The translations under genes and the position numbers were made by a program. Shown here one piece after another: positions 1 through 7,581 of a stretch of 64,000 nt of DNA. The notes under the pieces are model-generated. The model was not told the origin of the DNA, searched no databases, and worked only from the letters and a program-made list of their open reading frames with translations. Source of the DNA: Zobellia alginiliquefaciens (GTDB lineage: Bacteria; Bacteroidota; Bacteroidia; Flavobacteriales; Flavobacteriaceae); the NCBI RefSeq assembly GCF_029323795.1, contig NZ_CP119758.1:3348001-3412000 (forward strand). Direction: 5' to 3'. How positions within the stretch are numbered: the stretch's first letter is position 1; every line of letters begins with the position of its first letter.

Positions 1-1517
1 CCAAAGATGGTTACTTTTTAGGGGGTAGGTCTTTAACGGGAATTGTTATTGCAGGTTCACTGTTATTAACCAATATTTCTACGGAACATTTGGTGGGCAT
101 GAATGGATCGTCCTATAGAAATGGTGCTATAATTGTTGCTTGGGAAGTAACATCTGCTTTGGCACTGGTCGTTGCTGCGCTGTATTTTGCACCACGTTAT
201 TTAAAAATGGGATTGACCACAATTCCGGAATTTTTGGAAAAACGATTTGATGGACTCACACGCACGTTCGTAGCTATGCTCTTGATTATATCGTTTGTTG
301 CTACATTATTGCCTATTGTTCTGTATACCGGAGCGCTGAATATAGAAGCTATTTTTGATATCTCTGAATTATTGAATGTTACGAAGAGCGAAGGCATATG
401 GGTAACGATTTTAATTGTAGGCACTATTGGTGCCATATATGCCATTTTTGGCGGATTGAAGATGGTGGCCTATACGGATACTATTAATGGTTTTGGGCTT
501 TTAGTAGCCGGCTTATTGGTTCCCATTTTGGCGTTATTGAGTATTGGGGAAGGAAATTTACTCGAGGGAATGGCAACTGTTTTTAATCATAGTCCCGAAA
601 AATTTAATGTGGTGAGCAATGAGTCAGGGGTAGGTGAGGGAGCCCGTTCCGCAATATTACCGTTTGAAGTCCTGTTTACGGGTCTTATGGTGAACCAGAT
701 ATATTTCTGGACTATGCATCAATCTATAATTCAAAGGGTGCTGGGGGCCGTCAATTTAAAAGAAGCTCAAAAAGGTCTGCTATTTACCGGTTTACTGAAA
801 ATTTTAGTGCCACTTGTAATCGTATTGCCAGGTTTAATCGGTTTTTATTATTTTGGAGAAAGCCTTTATGATAATCCGGATAATGTATATCCTCTTTTGG
901 TGAAGAAAGTATTGCCGCTTTGGCTTACCGGTTTTTTTGTAGCTGTAATGATGGGTGCCATTTTAAGCACTTTTAATAGTGCTTTAAACAGTGCCGCTAC
1001 TGTTTTTAGTTTGGATATTTTTAAAAAATACATTCAGAAAAATGCTAGTGAAAAGAAGCTAGTAATTATTGGGAAAAGTACATCCGCTATTTTGGCCGTA
1101 CTGGCCATAGGTATAGCTCCTTTTGTAGCAAATGCTCCAGATGGTCTTTACCAATTGTTACAGCAATTGAACGGTATATTTTTCATTCCAATAGCTAGTG
1201 TTATTATTGCTGGTTTCCTTTTTCCTCGGGTGAGCGCTACTGGAGCAAAAGCAGGACTCGGGTTTGGATTGCTGTTCTACGTAGTAATGTATTATGTAAT
1301 TGAAGTGAACCTTCATTTTATACATATATGGGGAATAGAATTTGTACTTAATATATTGATTATGCATTTGGTTTCGGCCTTTGCAAAAAAAGAAGAAAGA
1401 TTTATAATGAAAGATGTGGGTGTTTTGAACCTTAAACCATGGAAGTATGCAAAACCCTTTAGTCTCTTTCTAGTGGTGTTTACTGTTATTTTATACCTTA
1501 TTCTGGGGAATGTCTAA
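1..1517 (+). CDS. Sodium/solute symporter (SSS family), 5'-truncated by window edge
   Basis: The frame is open from base 3, so the first in-frame ATG at 90 is internal and the true start lies before the window. About 504 residues are visible. The first ones read YFLGGRSLTG, followed by a hydrophobic segment and TNISTEHLVGMNG, which is the TM2 region typical of SSS transporters. About a dozen strongly hydrophobic segments follow, and STFNSALNSAATVFSLD near residue 340 is the conserved SSS motif that contributes to the sodium site. Probably only the first membrane helix is missing. The next gene, 63 bp downstream, encodes myo-inositol oxygenase, so inositol or a related polyol is a reasonable substrate guess; that is inferred from context only. 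SSS members also carry sugars, sialic acid and amino acids. Confidence 0.9.
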   Translation, partial: KDGYFLGGRSLTGIVIAGSLLLTNISTEHLVGMNGSSYRNGAIIVAWEVTSALALVVAALYFAPRYLKMGLTTIPEFLEKRFDGLTRTFVAMLLIISFVATLLPIVLYTGALNIEAIFDISELLNVTKSEGIWVTILIVGTIGAIYAIFGGLKMVAYTDTINGFGLLVAGLLVPILALLSIGEGNLLEGMATVFNHSPEKFNVVSNESGVGEGARSAILPFEVLFTGLMVNQIYFWTMHQSIIQRVLGAVNLKEAQKGLLFTGLLKILVPLVIVLPGLIGFYYFGESLYDNPDNVYPLLVKKVLPLWLTGFFVAVMMGAILSTFNSALNSAATVFSLDIFKKYIQKNASEKKLVIIGKSTSAILAVLAIGIAPFVANAPDGLYQLLQQLNGIFFIPIASVIIAGFLFPRVSATGAKAGLGFGLLFYVVMYYVIEVNLHFIHIWGIEFVLNILIMHLVSAFAKKEERFIMKDVGVLNLKPWKYAKPFSLFLVVFTVILYLILGNV

Positions 1518-1580
1518 ATGTTGCCCCGGGTAATGAAGTGAGGTAGTTGTGGTAAGTTGTTTAATGTTAAATTGTTAAAG

Positions 1581-2390
1581 ATGGAAAAAACGTTCAGGGA
1601 TTATGAGGCTGTAGATGTGTCGGCGGCTGTTAAGGAGCATTATAGAAAAATGCGAAAAAAGCAAACTGTAGACTATGTTAAGCGAATGAAGAAAAAGTAT
1701 CTGACCTATGACAAGCCCATGGATTTGTGGGAAGCTATGGGGCACTTAAATAAGCTTATAGATGTAAGTGATCCGGATTTGGATTTGCCCAACGTACAAC
1801 ATTTAATACAGAGTGCCGAAGCCATAAGGCAAGATAACCGCCCGGATTGGATGCAACTTACCGGACTCATTCATGATTTGGGTAAGGTGATGTTTCTGTG
1901 GGGAAGCGATGAAGACGGAACCAGTCAAGACGAACAATGGGGAACTGTTGGAGATGTATTTGTGGTAGGTTGTGAATTTCCCAATACTTGTGTCTACCCA
2001 GAATTTAATCAGTTGAATCCGGATATGGCGGATGCCCGTTACAATACACCTACCGGAATTTATGAGAAAGGATGCGGTATGGATAATCTTGAATTGGCTT
2101 GGGGCCATGATGAATACTTATATCAGGTACTTGCAAACCATAAAGAAAATACTTTACCAAAGGAGGCAATGGTTATGATCAGATACCATTCTTTCTATCC
2201 TTGGCATACCGGAGGAAGCTATAAAGAACTACTAAATGAAGGAGATAAAGAATATTTGGAGCTGATTAAAGATTTTAATAAATACGATCTTTATACCAAA
2301 TCTCAAAAAATATATGATTTAGAAGATGTAAGGGATTATTACCAGCCTATAGCAGAAAAATATTTGGGTAAAGGACCTATTTATTGGTAA
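1581..2390 (+). CDS. Inositol oxygenase (myo-inositol to D-glucuronate)
   Basis: 269 aa, close to the roughly 285-aa eukaryotic MIOX. The enzyme is a non-haem di-iron HD-domain oxygenase that cleaves myo-inositol with O2 to D-glucuronate. Iron-ligand motifs are in place: LTGLIHDLGKV (the His-Asp pair), WGHDEYLYQVL (His), RYHSFYPWHTGG (His) and a late Asp in NKYDLYTKS. The N-terminal DYEAVDV and LIDVSDPDLDLPN segments are also MIOX-like. The frame extends up to a TTG at 1557, but the ATG at 1581 gives the better N-terminus (MEKTFRDY). It lies directly after an SSS transporter on the same strand, suggesting uptake plus oxidation of inositol. A strong hairpin terminator follows 27 bp after the stop. 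MIOX is mainly known from eukaryotes but is established in some Flavobacteriia. Confidence 0.92.
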   Translation: MEKTFRDYEAVDVSAAVKEHYRKMRKKQTVDYVKRMKKKYLTYDKPMDLWEAMGHLNKLIDVSDPDLDLPNVQHLIQSAEAIRQDNRPDWMQLTGLIHDLGKVMFLWGSDEDGTSQDEQWGTVGDVFVVGCEFPNTCVYPEFNQLNPDMADARYNTPTGIYEKGCGMDNLELAWGHDEYLYQVLANHKENTLPKEAMVMIRYHSFYPWHTGGSYKELLNEGDKEYLELIKDFNKYDLYTKSQKIYDLEDVRDYYQPIAEKYLGKGPIYW

Positions 2391-2416
2391 TCGATTTTTT
2401 GACAAAAAAATGTATA

Positions 2417-2445
2417 CAGCCACTTTAATTAAAATAAAGTGGCTG
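2417..2445. terminator. Hairpin terminator shared by convergent genes
   Basis: A perfect 11-bp stem (2417-2427 with 2435-2445) has a 7-nt AT loop and is followed on the plus strand by a T-rich tract. It sits between the inositol oxygenase stop and the stop of the minus-strand gene at 2446, so it probably serves both directions. Confidence 0.8.
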
Positions 2446-2820
2446 TTATTTTCTTATCTCTATAATGCGGATAATTACTGTATTGTCGCTAATATTTTCT
2501 AGATCATGGATCATATCGTCTCTACCACTGGTCCAATAAAAACACTTTTTCTGTTCTATACGAAGCAAGGATATTCTTCCGTTGATATTTCTGGAAAGTA
2601 ACAATCCATCGGTAAAACTGGTACAACTGCAGTCATATTTATGAATTCTGAACGGAAGACGCTCTTTAGGTTTTAAGATAATTTCCCTAAAAGCTAGTTC
2701 ATCATTTTCAAAAAGAATTTCACCTATATCATCGCTGAAGTTACCTTCTTCAATTTCCTTGAGTTTGTCTTTATTCCAATTATCGAAATTACCTTTTGGG
2801 TTTAGTTCTGTTATGACCAT
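2446..2820 (-). CDS. Small cupin-like protein of unknown function
   Basis: 124 aa, no signal peptide and no membrane helix. The central part (about residues 45-115) has the alternating strand pattern of a single-domain cupin: AFREIILKPKERLPFRIHKYD, then SRNINGRISLLRI, KKCFYW and a C-terminal strand ending IIRIIEIRK. The usual cupin metal histidines are not obvious, so metal binding is uncertain. The N-terminal 35 residues are acidic. It is transcribed alone, convergent with the inositol oxygenase gene and sharing its terminator. I do not recognise a specific family; a role as a small-molecule or metal-binding beta-barrel is inference. Confidence 0.6.
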   Translation of the reverse strand: MVITELNPKGNFDNWNKDKLKEIEEGNFSDDIGEILFENDELAFREIILKPKERLPFRIHKYDCSCTSFTDGLLLSRNINGRISLLRIEQKKCFYWTSGRDDMIHDLENISDNTVIIRIIEIRK

Positions 2821-3117
2821 GCAAAATGATTAGATTGTACTGTAGTGCACAATTGATAGGGGGAACAGGTGCAGTGACATGAAATTATGTAGTTTTTTTC
2901 AATCACAAAGATCATCAAGAATATTCATTAAAGAAAGTAAAATAGTACAAAATCTGATGAATATTTGTTGCATTTCGGTATAAACTGTTTAAATTTTAAC
3001 AAGAATATATGGTTGAAATTAATTGAATTTTAGAAGAGACTGTGTATATGTTGTAATTTCTTGTATAGAATAAGGTTGAATAAAGATGACTGCGTTTCAC
3101 AAAAAAAATAATTTTAT
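2821..3117. other. Gene-free stretch of about 300 bp
   Basis: AT-rich spacer between two minus-strand genes. It should contain the promoter of the cupin-like gene (transcribed leftward from about 2821). I see no convincing ORF, RNA gene, strong hairpin or consensus promoter in it. Confidence 0.5.
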
Positions 3118-4464
3118 TCAGGGGTAATACCAAAAAGGTATGGTGAGCAAAGTCTTAGAAATAGTTTTTGAATCTTCATTCCATTTGTTTTCTTTTGCAG
3201 GGCCAGTAATTGTTAATACATGTTTTCCATCTGAAAGATTCTTGATATTTAAATAAGTCTCAAATCCTAATCTTTTTTTTGCATTTCTGGAAACCACAAA
3301 ATTACTAGTATAGGGCAGTGAGTCTATTTTAATATAATAAAGCTGATCAACTGTTTTTAAATATAAATCTAGATTACTTTGCTTTTTTTCTCCAATTACC
3401 TCCTTCTTATCTACTGCTACGGAGACACCATCCAAGAAAGAAGAAGTATATCCTCTTTCATTATCATCAGATTTTAATGATTCATTTTTCTCTATTACAA
3501 AATCTTCAATATGTTCCCTATATGTCATAAAGACTTTTAGGTAGTTTTTATCGATAACTTTTGATGGTATGCTTGCAATATTAATGAATTCGGTATCCTT
3601 TAAAGTTTCGTTTTCATAATTTCTAGAGTCTGCATAAAACGATGTAGAATTATTTAAATTTAATAGGTAACCAGAGTTTTTATAATAAGAATCTGTAATT
3701 AGTGCTAATAGAATGTAGATGGGAATCAGTAATATAACTACTCTTTTGCCTAATTTGTTATCTAAGAAATTGTAGGCCAAAGGGCGATATAAAAAAGAGA
3801 AAGTAATTTTACTAAACACCCAGTATATTGGAAAGAAGAATTTTGAAGTCCATCTTTTTTTCTTGAGTATACCTTGACCGAAAAAATCAACCATTACAAA
3901 AAGAGAGGCCAATAAAAATAGAATTTCAATGAACCCTCCCAAAATTTCAAGAATATTTTCCGGAACGAATGTTAAGCTGTCAAGCAATTGGAAGCACAAA
4001 TAAAAAGCAGAAAAAGCGGTAAAAATACCCGTGATATAAAAAATAAGGAGAAAGGAAATGGTGAACAGTATACTACAATAGTTCTCTAATTTAGAAATAT
4101 AACGATCAAAAGAACCTACTTTTCTCTTTAAGTATGAATCGAATTTTTCAGAATAATTTAATTTTTCAAAATCAATATCACCGGAAACATATCTGAGGCC
4201 TATGGCTCCAATCCAGAGACCTCTAAGCAGAACGTGCAGTATAAGATTGAAGGTAAGTATATTGCAGCATATTAGAACTAATTGAAGGGCATTGGATTGT
4301 AATTCTTGGTCGGCCAATGACAACTTGAATAGTTTAATCTGAAGCGGCTCATAGGCCATAAGTAACCCGTAAATAGCGAATCCGGATATAATTAGTTCTA
4401 ATTGCCAACTCTCTTGTTGAAGCTTATCTAACCATTTTTTAAATTCAGAACTGGTATAATCCAT
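3118..4464 (-). CDS. Membrane protein of unknown function, 448 aa
   Basis: Not recognised. The protein starts with a short soluble segment (WLDKLQQESWQLELIISGF), then has hydrophobic segments near residues 25-40, 60-90, 130-165, 170-195 and 240-265. After these comes a hydrophilic domain of about 180 residues that is probably extracytoplasmic, ending in FWYYP. No catalytic motif is visible. Its start is ATG with no competing upstream start. It lies in the same direction as htpG and is separated from it by the htpG terminator region. The C-terminal domain is rich in Ser, Asn, Asp and Lys. Nothing suggests transfer other than its lack of recognisable relatives. Confidence 0.6.
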   Translation of the reverse strand: MDYTSSEFKKWLDKLQQESWQLELIISGFAIYGLLMAYEPLQIKLFKLSLADQELQSNALQLVLICCNILTFNLILHVLLRGLWIGAIGLRYVSGDIDFEKLNYSEKFDSYLKRKVGSFDRYISKLENYCSILFTISFLLIFYITGIFTAFSAFYLCFQLLDSLTFVPENILEILGGFIEILFLLASLFVMVDFFGQGILKKKRWTSKFFFPIYWVFSKITFSFLYRPLAYNFLDNKLGKRVVILLIPIYILLALITDSYYKNSGYLLNLNNSTSFYADSRNYENETLKDTEFINIASIPSKVIDKNYLKVFMTYREHIEDFVIEKNESLKSDDNERGYTSSFLDGVSVAVDKKEVIGEKKQSNLDLYLKTVDQLYYIKIDSLPYTSNFVVSRNAKKRLGFETYLNIKNLSDGKHVLTITGPAKENKWNEDSKTISKTLLTIPFWYYP

Positions 4465-4505
4465 ATCCTATACAAATTTGTTCGGAAGTTATGAATTTTA
4501 ACAAG

Positions 4506-4545
4506 AAAAAACGCCCAATTGCTGAATTCAGCAATCGGGCGTTTT
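4506..4545 (-). terminator. Terminator of htpG
   Basis: A 20-bp almost perfect self-complementary hairpin lies 21 bp beyond the htpG stop. Its single imperfection (A/C on the plus strand) becomes a G-U pair in the minus-strand transcript, and that transcript ends in a T run, so it belongs to htpG. Confidence 0.85.
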
Positions 4546-4565
4546 TGTATTTGTTTGGGTTGAAA

Positions 4566-6458
4566 CTACTTCACCATATCATAACTACGTTTGATAAAGT
4601 TAGTCAACTCTTCACCTTTCAATAAACCTTTTGAAAGTCGTGCCAAGTCAATAGACTGGCTTATTAGTCGCTCACGTTTCTTAGCAGTTTTGGTGTTTAA
4701 AATTTCGCCTACCAATTCGTGATTGGTGTTTACGATAAGGTTGTACATATCTGGCATAGAACCCATGCCAAACATGCCTCCACCGCCACCGGTCTGCTGC
4801 ATTTCTTTCATACGGCGCATGAATTCAGGCTCCGTAATGATGAATGGAGATGCATCACTATCCATCGGTTCCAATTGTATAGTATAACTCTTGTCCTCAA
4901 TTACTTCTTCTAGGTTCTTTTTAAGAGTTTCCTTTTCCTCATCAGATAATTTAGAGATTTGAGTATCCTCTTTTTTAATAAGATTATCCAAATGGTCCGC
5001 ATCTACACGAGCAAAAGAAACCTTCTCTTTAGATGTTTCCAATTTTTGCATTAAGTGACCAATGATGGGAGAATCCATCAACAGAACCTCATATCCTTTA
5101 GCTTTTGCAGCTTCAATATAACTGTGCTGAGAAACTTTATCCGAAGCGTACAGAACAACGAGCTTGTCATCCTTATCTGTTTGTGCTTCTTTAATTTTTT
5201 CTTGAAGTTCTTCAAAAGTAAAGTAAGAACCATCTACGGTAGGGTAGAGTGCAAACTTATCTGCTTTATCAAAGAATTTATCTTCGCTAAGCATCCCATA
5301 TTCAATAACGATCTTAATATCGTTCCACTTTTGCTCAAATTCCTCTCTACTGTTTTTAAAGAGCGAATTCAATTTATCAGCTACTTTTCTAGTAATATAA
5401 GAAGAGATTTTCTTTACCGCTCCATCTGCCTGAAGATACGATCTAGAAACATTCAAAGGAATATCCGGAGAATCGATTACCCCACGTAACATGGTCAAGA
5501 ATTCCGGTACAATACCTTCTACGTTGTCTGTAACAAAAACTTGATTTTGGTATAATTGAATACGGTCTTTCTGTACGTTAAGATCGTTTGTCAGCTTAGG
5601 AAAGTAAAGTATACCGGTAAGGTTAAACGGATAGTCTACATTTAAGTGAATGTGGAACAAAGGCTCCTCAAACTGCATAGGATATAGCTCACGGTAGAAA
5701 TTTTTATAATCCTGGTCCTCTAGATCAGCCGGTTGCTTTGTCCAAGCTGGGTTAGGATTATTGATTATATTATCTACTTCTTGCGTAGGTGCAGGATCTT
5801 CTTCCTTTGCATCCTCTGGCTTAGGTAAAGTTTCCGTTTTCATTCCGAACTTGATCGGAATAGGCATAAACTTATTGTACTTGTTTAGAAGCTCGGTTAT
5901 ACGGTTCTCTTCTAAAAACTCAGTAGAGTCATCTGCAATATGAAGAATAATCTCCGTACCACGCTCTTGTCTGTCACCAGGTTCTAGCGTAAAGTTAGGC
6001 GAACCATCGCAGCTCCACAACACAGGCTCTGCATCTTCCTTAAAGCTTTTAGTGCTGATCTGCACTTTATCCGCAACCATAAATGCAGAATAGAAACCAA
6101 GACCAAAATGGCCTATAATTCCAGATTCTTTGGCGCCATCCTCATATTTGTTCAAAAATTCTTCAGCTCCGGAAAAAGCAAGTTCATTAATGTATTTTTT
6201 AACCTCGTCTTCGGTCATACCGATACCTTGGTCAATAACATGTATTTTTTTTCCTTCTTTATCAATTTTTACTTCTATTCTAGGACTGCCGTAGTCTACT
6301 TTGGCTTCACCTATAGAAGTAAGATGCTTTAACTTTAAAGTAGCATCTGTTGCGTTGGATATGAGCTCTCTTAAAAAGATCTCGTGGTCACTGTACAAAA
6401 ATTTCTTAATCAGCGGAAATATGTTCTCCACCGAAACATTGATTTTACCTGTAGCCAT
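4566..6458 (-). CDS. htpG: Molecular chaperone HtpG (bacterial Hsp90)
   Basis: 630 aa, the usual length for Bacteroidetes HtpG. It is a cytosolic ATP-dependent dimeric chaperone. The GHKL ATPase domain occupies about residues 1-220 and shows LRELISNATDA (the catalytic Glu and Mg-binding Asn), VIDQGIGMT (the adenine-contact Asp-Gly region) and GHFGLGFYSAFMVADKV (the lid and nucleotide pocket). The middle domain contains LNVSRSYLQ, with the Arg that contacts ATP phosphate. The C-terminal dimerisation part carries a glycine/methionine stretch (QTGGGGGMFGMGSMPDM near 555-570) before the helical end. It is transcribed alone with its own terminator. I found no CIRCE box or classic heat-shock sigma promoter upstream. 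Confidence 0.97.
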   Translation of the reverse strand: MATGKINVSVENIFPLIKKFLYSDHEIFLRELISNATDATLKLKHLTSIGEAKVDYGSPRIEVKIDKEGKKIHVIDQGIGMTEDEVKKYINELAFSGAEEFLNKYEDGAKESGIIGHFGLGFYSAFMVADKVQISTKSFKEDAEPVLWSCDGSPNFTLEPGDRQERGTEIILHIADDSTEFLEENRITELLNKYNKFMPIPIKFGMKTETLPKPEDAKEEDPAPTQEVDNIINNPNPAWTKQPADLEDQDYKNFYRELYPMQFEEPLFHIHLNVDYPFNLTGILYFPKLTNDLNVQKDRIQLYQNQVFVTDNVEGIVPEFLTMLRGVIDSPDIPLNVSRSYLQADGAVKKISSYITRKVADKLNSLFKNSREEFEQKWNDIKIVIEYGMLSEDKFFDKADKFALYPTVDGSYFTFEELQEKIKEAQTDKDDKLVVLYASDKVSQHSYIEAAKAKGYEVLLMDSPIIGHLMQKLETSKEKVSFARVDADHLDNLIKKEDTQISKLSDEEKETLKKNLEEVIEDKSYTIQLEPMDSDASPFIITEPEFMRRMKEMQQTGGGGGMFGMGSMPDMYNLIVNTNHELVGEILNTKTAKKRERLISQSIDLARLSKGLLKGEELTNFIKRSYDMVK

Positions 6459-6661
6459 AAATTATAAATTTTATAAATGTTCTTGCTAGCGCTTGAACTT
6501 TGTTTAATACTAGTTTTCTCTCTATTAAATAATAACAGAATAGGGTAGTGCTTACCTGTTGCGTAGTTGTCAAAAAAAATACCATATGCAAAGATTGTGA
6601 CAAACTGACACCTTTAGCTGACTAAATTGTAGGCTTAAAATAATTTTTGTTTAATTTATTT
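6459..6661. other. htpG upstream region, no gene seen
   Basis: About 200 bp of AT-rich DNA between htpG (leftward) and the promoter at 6662 (rightward). It must hold the htpG promoter, but no good match to TTG-N17-20-TAnnTTTG was seen on the minus strand, and there is no CIRCE-type inverted repeat or small ORF. Confidence 0.5.
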
Positions 6662-6690
6662 TTGTTTTTGTTAAACATTTTATATATTTG
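6662..6690 (+). promoter_or_regulatory. Bacteroidetes sigma-A type promoter
   Basis: TTG at 6662-6664, then an 18-nt spacer, then TATATTTG at 6683-6690. This matches the known Bacteroidetes consensus TTG-N17-20-TAnnTTTG. Transcription would start near 6697. It drives either a short RNA ending at the 6775-6804 terminator or, with read-through, the TetR-like/ABC1 pair. Confidence 0.65.
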
Positions 6691-6697
6691 ATACAGA

Positions 6698-6804
6698 TGT
6701 GATTAAGATTGCTGTGAAAGGGAAAATTTTCGATCAATATCACGTTTATAATCATTTATTGGTTAGGTTGTTTTAAAACGTGCTTTCATGCGAAAGCACG
6801 TTTT
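6698..6804 (+). ncRNA. Candidate small RNA or attenuated leader
   Basis: The stretch of about 110 nt between a consensus promoter and a perfect 13-bp terminator hairpin holds no convincing ORF; the only reading possibility is a 20-codon GTG frame from 6715. It could be a free-standing small RNA or the leader of the 6885 gene with premature termination. The two cannot be told apart by eye. No known RNA family was recognised. Confidence 0.35.
6775..6804 (+). terminator. Strong intrinsic terminator
   Basis: Perfect 13-bp stem (6775-6787 with 6792-6804), loop ATGC, with the last stem bases running into T-rich sequence. No annotated gene ends just before it on the plus strand, which is what makes the upstream stretch a transcript candidate. 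Confidence 0.85.
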
Positions 6805-6884
6805 TATTTTCTCAAGAATTTGGTATACCCTTAACAGTAAAAACAGCCCTTTAGCCGTAAATTTACTATATAAAATTGTTTAAG

Positions 6885-7544
6885 ATGGTGGCAAAAGCAA
6901 AAGCAAATAAGGTTACTGAAGATGGCATTATAACAATGTATATGGAGTATGTCTTGGAGCACGATAGCGTTCCTAGATCCATATATAAATTTTGTAAAGA
7001 GAATAAGATTTCTGAGACCGATTTTTATTCCTTTTACAGGTCCATAGAGGTTCTGCAAAAAGAGATTTGGAACAAATTCTATGCGAATACCGAAGCTCTT
7101 CTTCTTAAAAACAAGGAGTATGAAGTTTTTACCAATAAGGAAAAGATGCTCACGTTTTTCTATACTTTTTTTGAGCTTCTTACCTTAAACCGTAGTTATG
7201 TTTTGTTCGCTTTAAAACAGAATGACAGTCCGCTTAAAAATTTAGGACAGTTAAAAGGACTTCGTCAACACATTAAAACTTTTGCGGTAGGGCTCATAAA
7301 CGATGCAAATGCAGATAAGAACCTGAAAATTACCAGGTATAATCCTAAAGTCTTCTCGGAAGGAGCTTGGTTACAGTTTTTATTCGTTCTTAAGTTTTGG
7401 ATGGAAGATAGTTCTGCTGGGTTCGAAAAAACCGATATGGCCATAGAAAAATCAATTAATACCGTATTTGATATTTTTGACAATACACCGCTTGAAAATA
7501 TACTGGACTTTGGGAAGTTTCTGTATAAAGAAACATTTGTTTAA
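6885..7544 (+). CDS. TetR-family-like regulator preceding ABC1 kinase gene
   Basis: 219 aa from the ATG at 6885; an upstream TTG at 6876 is less likely. Residues 10-60 resemble the three-helix TetR DNA-binding head (ITMYMEYVLEHDSVPRSIYKF, then KISETDFYSFYRSIEVLQKEIW). The helix-turn-helix is degenerate compared with typical TetR proteins. The rest is an all-helical ligand-type domain. It ends 37 bp before the ABC1-kinase gene, so the two are probably co-transcribed. Whether it still binds DNA is uncertain, since such paired proteins in this group may act as partners of the kinase and not as classical repressors (inference). Confidence 0.65.
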   Translation: MVAKAKANKVTEDGIITMYMEYVLEHDSVPRSIYKFCKENKISETDFYSFYRSIEVLQKEIWNKFYANTEALLLKNKEYEVFTNKEKMLTFFYTFFELLTLNRSYVLFALKQNDSPLKNLGQLKGLRQHIKTFAVGLINDANADKNLKITRYNPKVFSEGAWLQFLFVLKFWMEDSSAGFEKTDMAIEKSINTVFDIFDNTPLENILDFGKFLYKETFV

Positions 7545-7581
7545 TAGAAGGTTAGCGTAATTACGCTTTAAAAAAAATGCT

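Noticed and set aside
6459-6560. Possible heat-shock element before htpG
   Set aside because: No CIRCE inverted repeat and no sigma-32-like pair were found on the minus strand.
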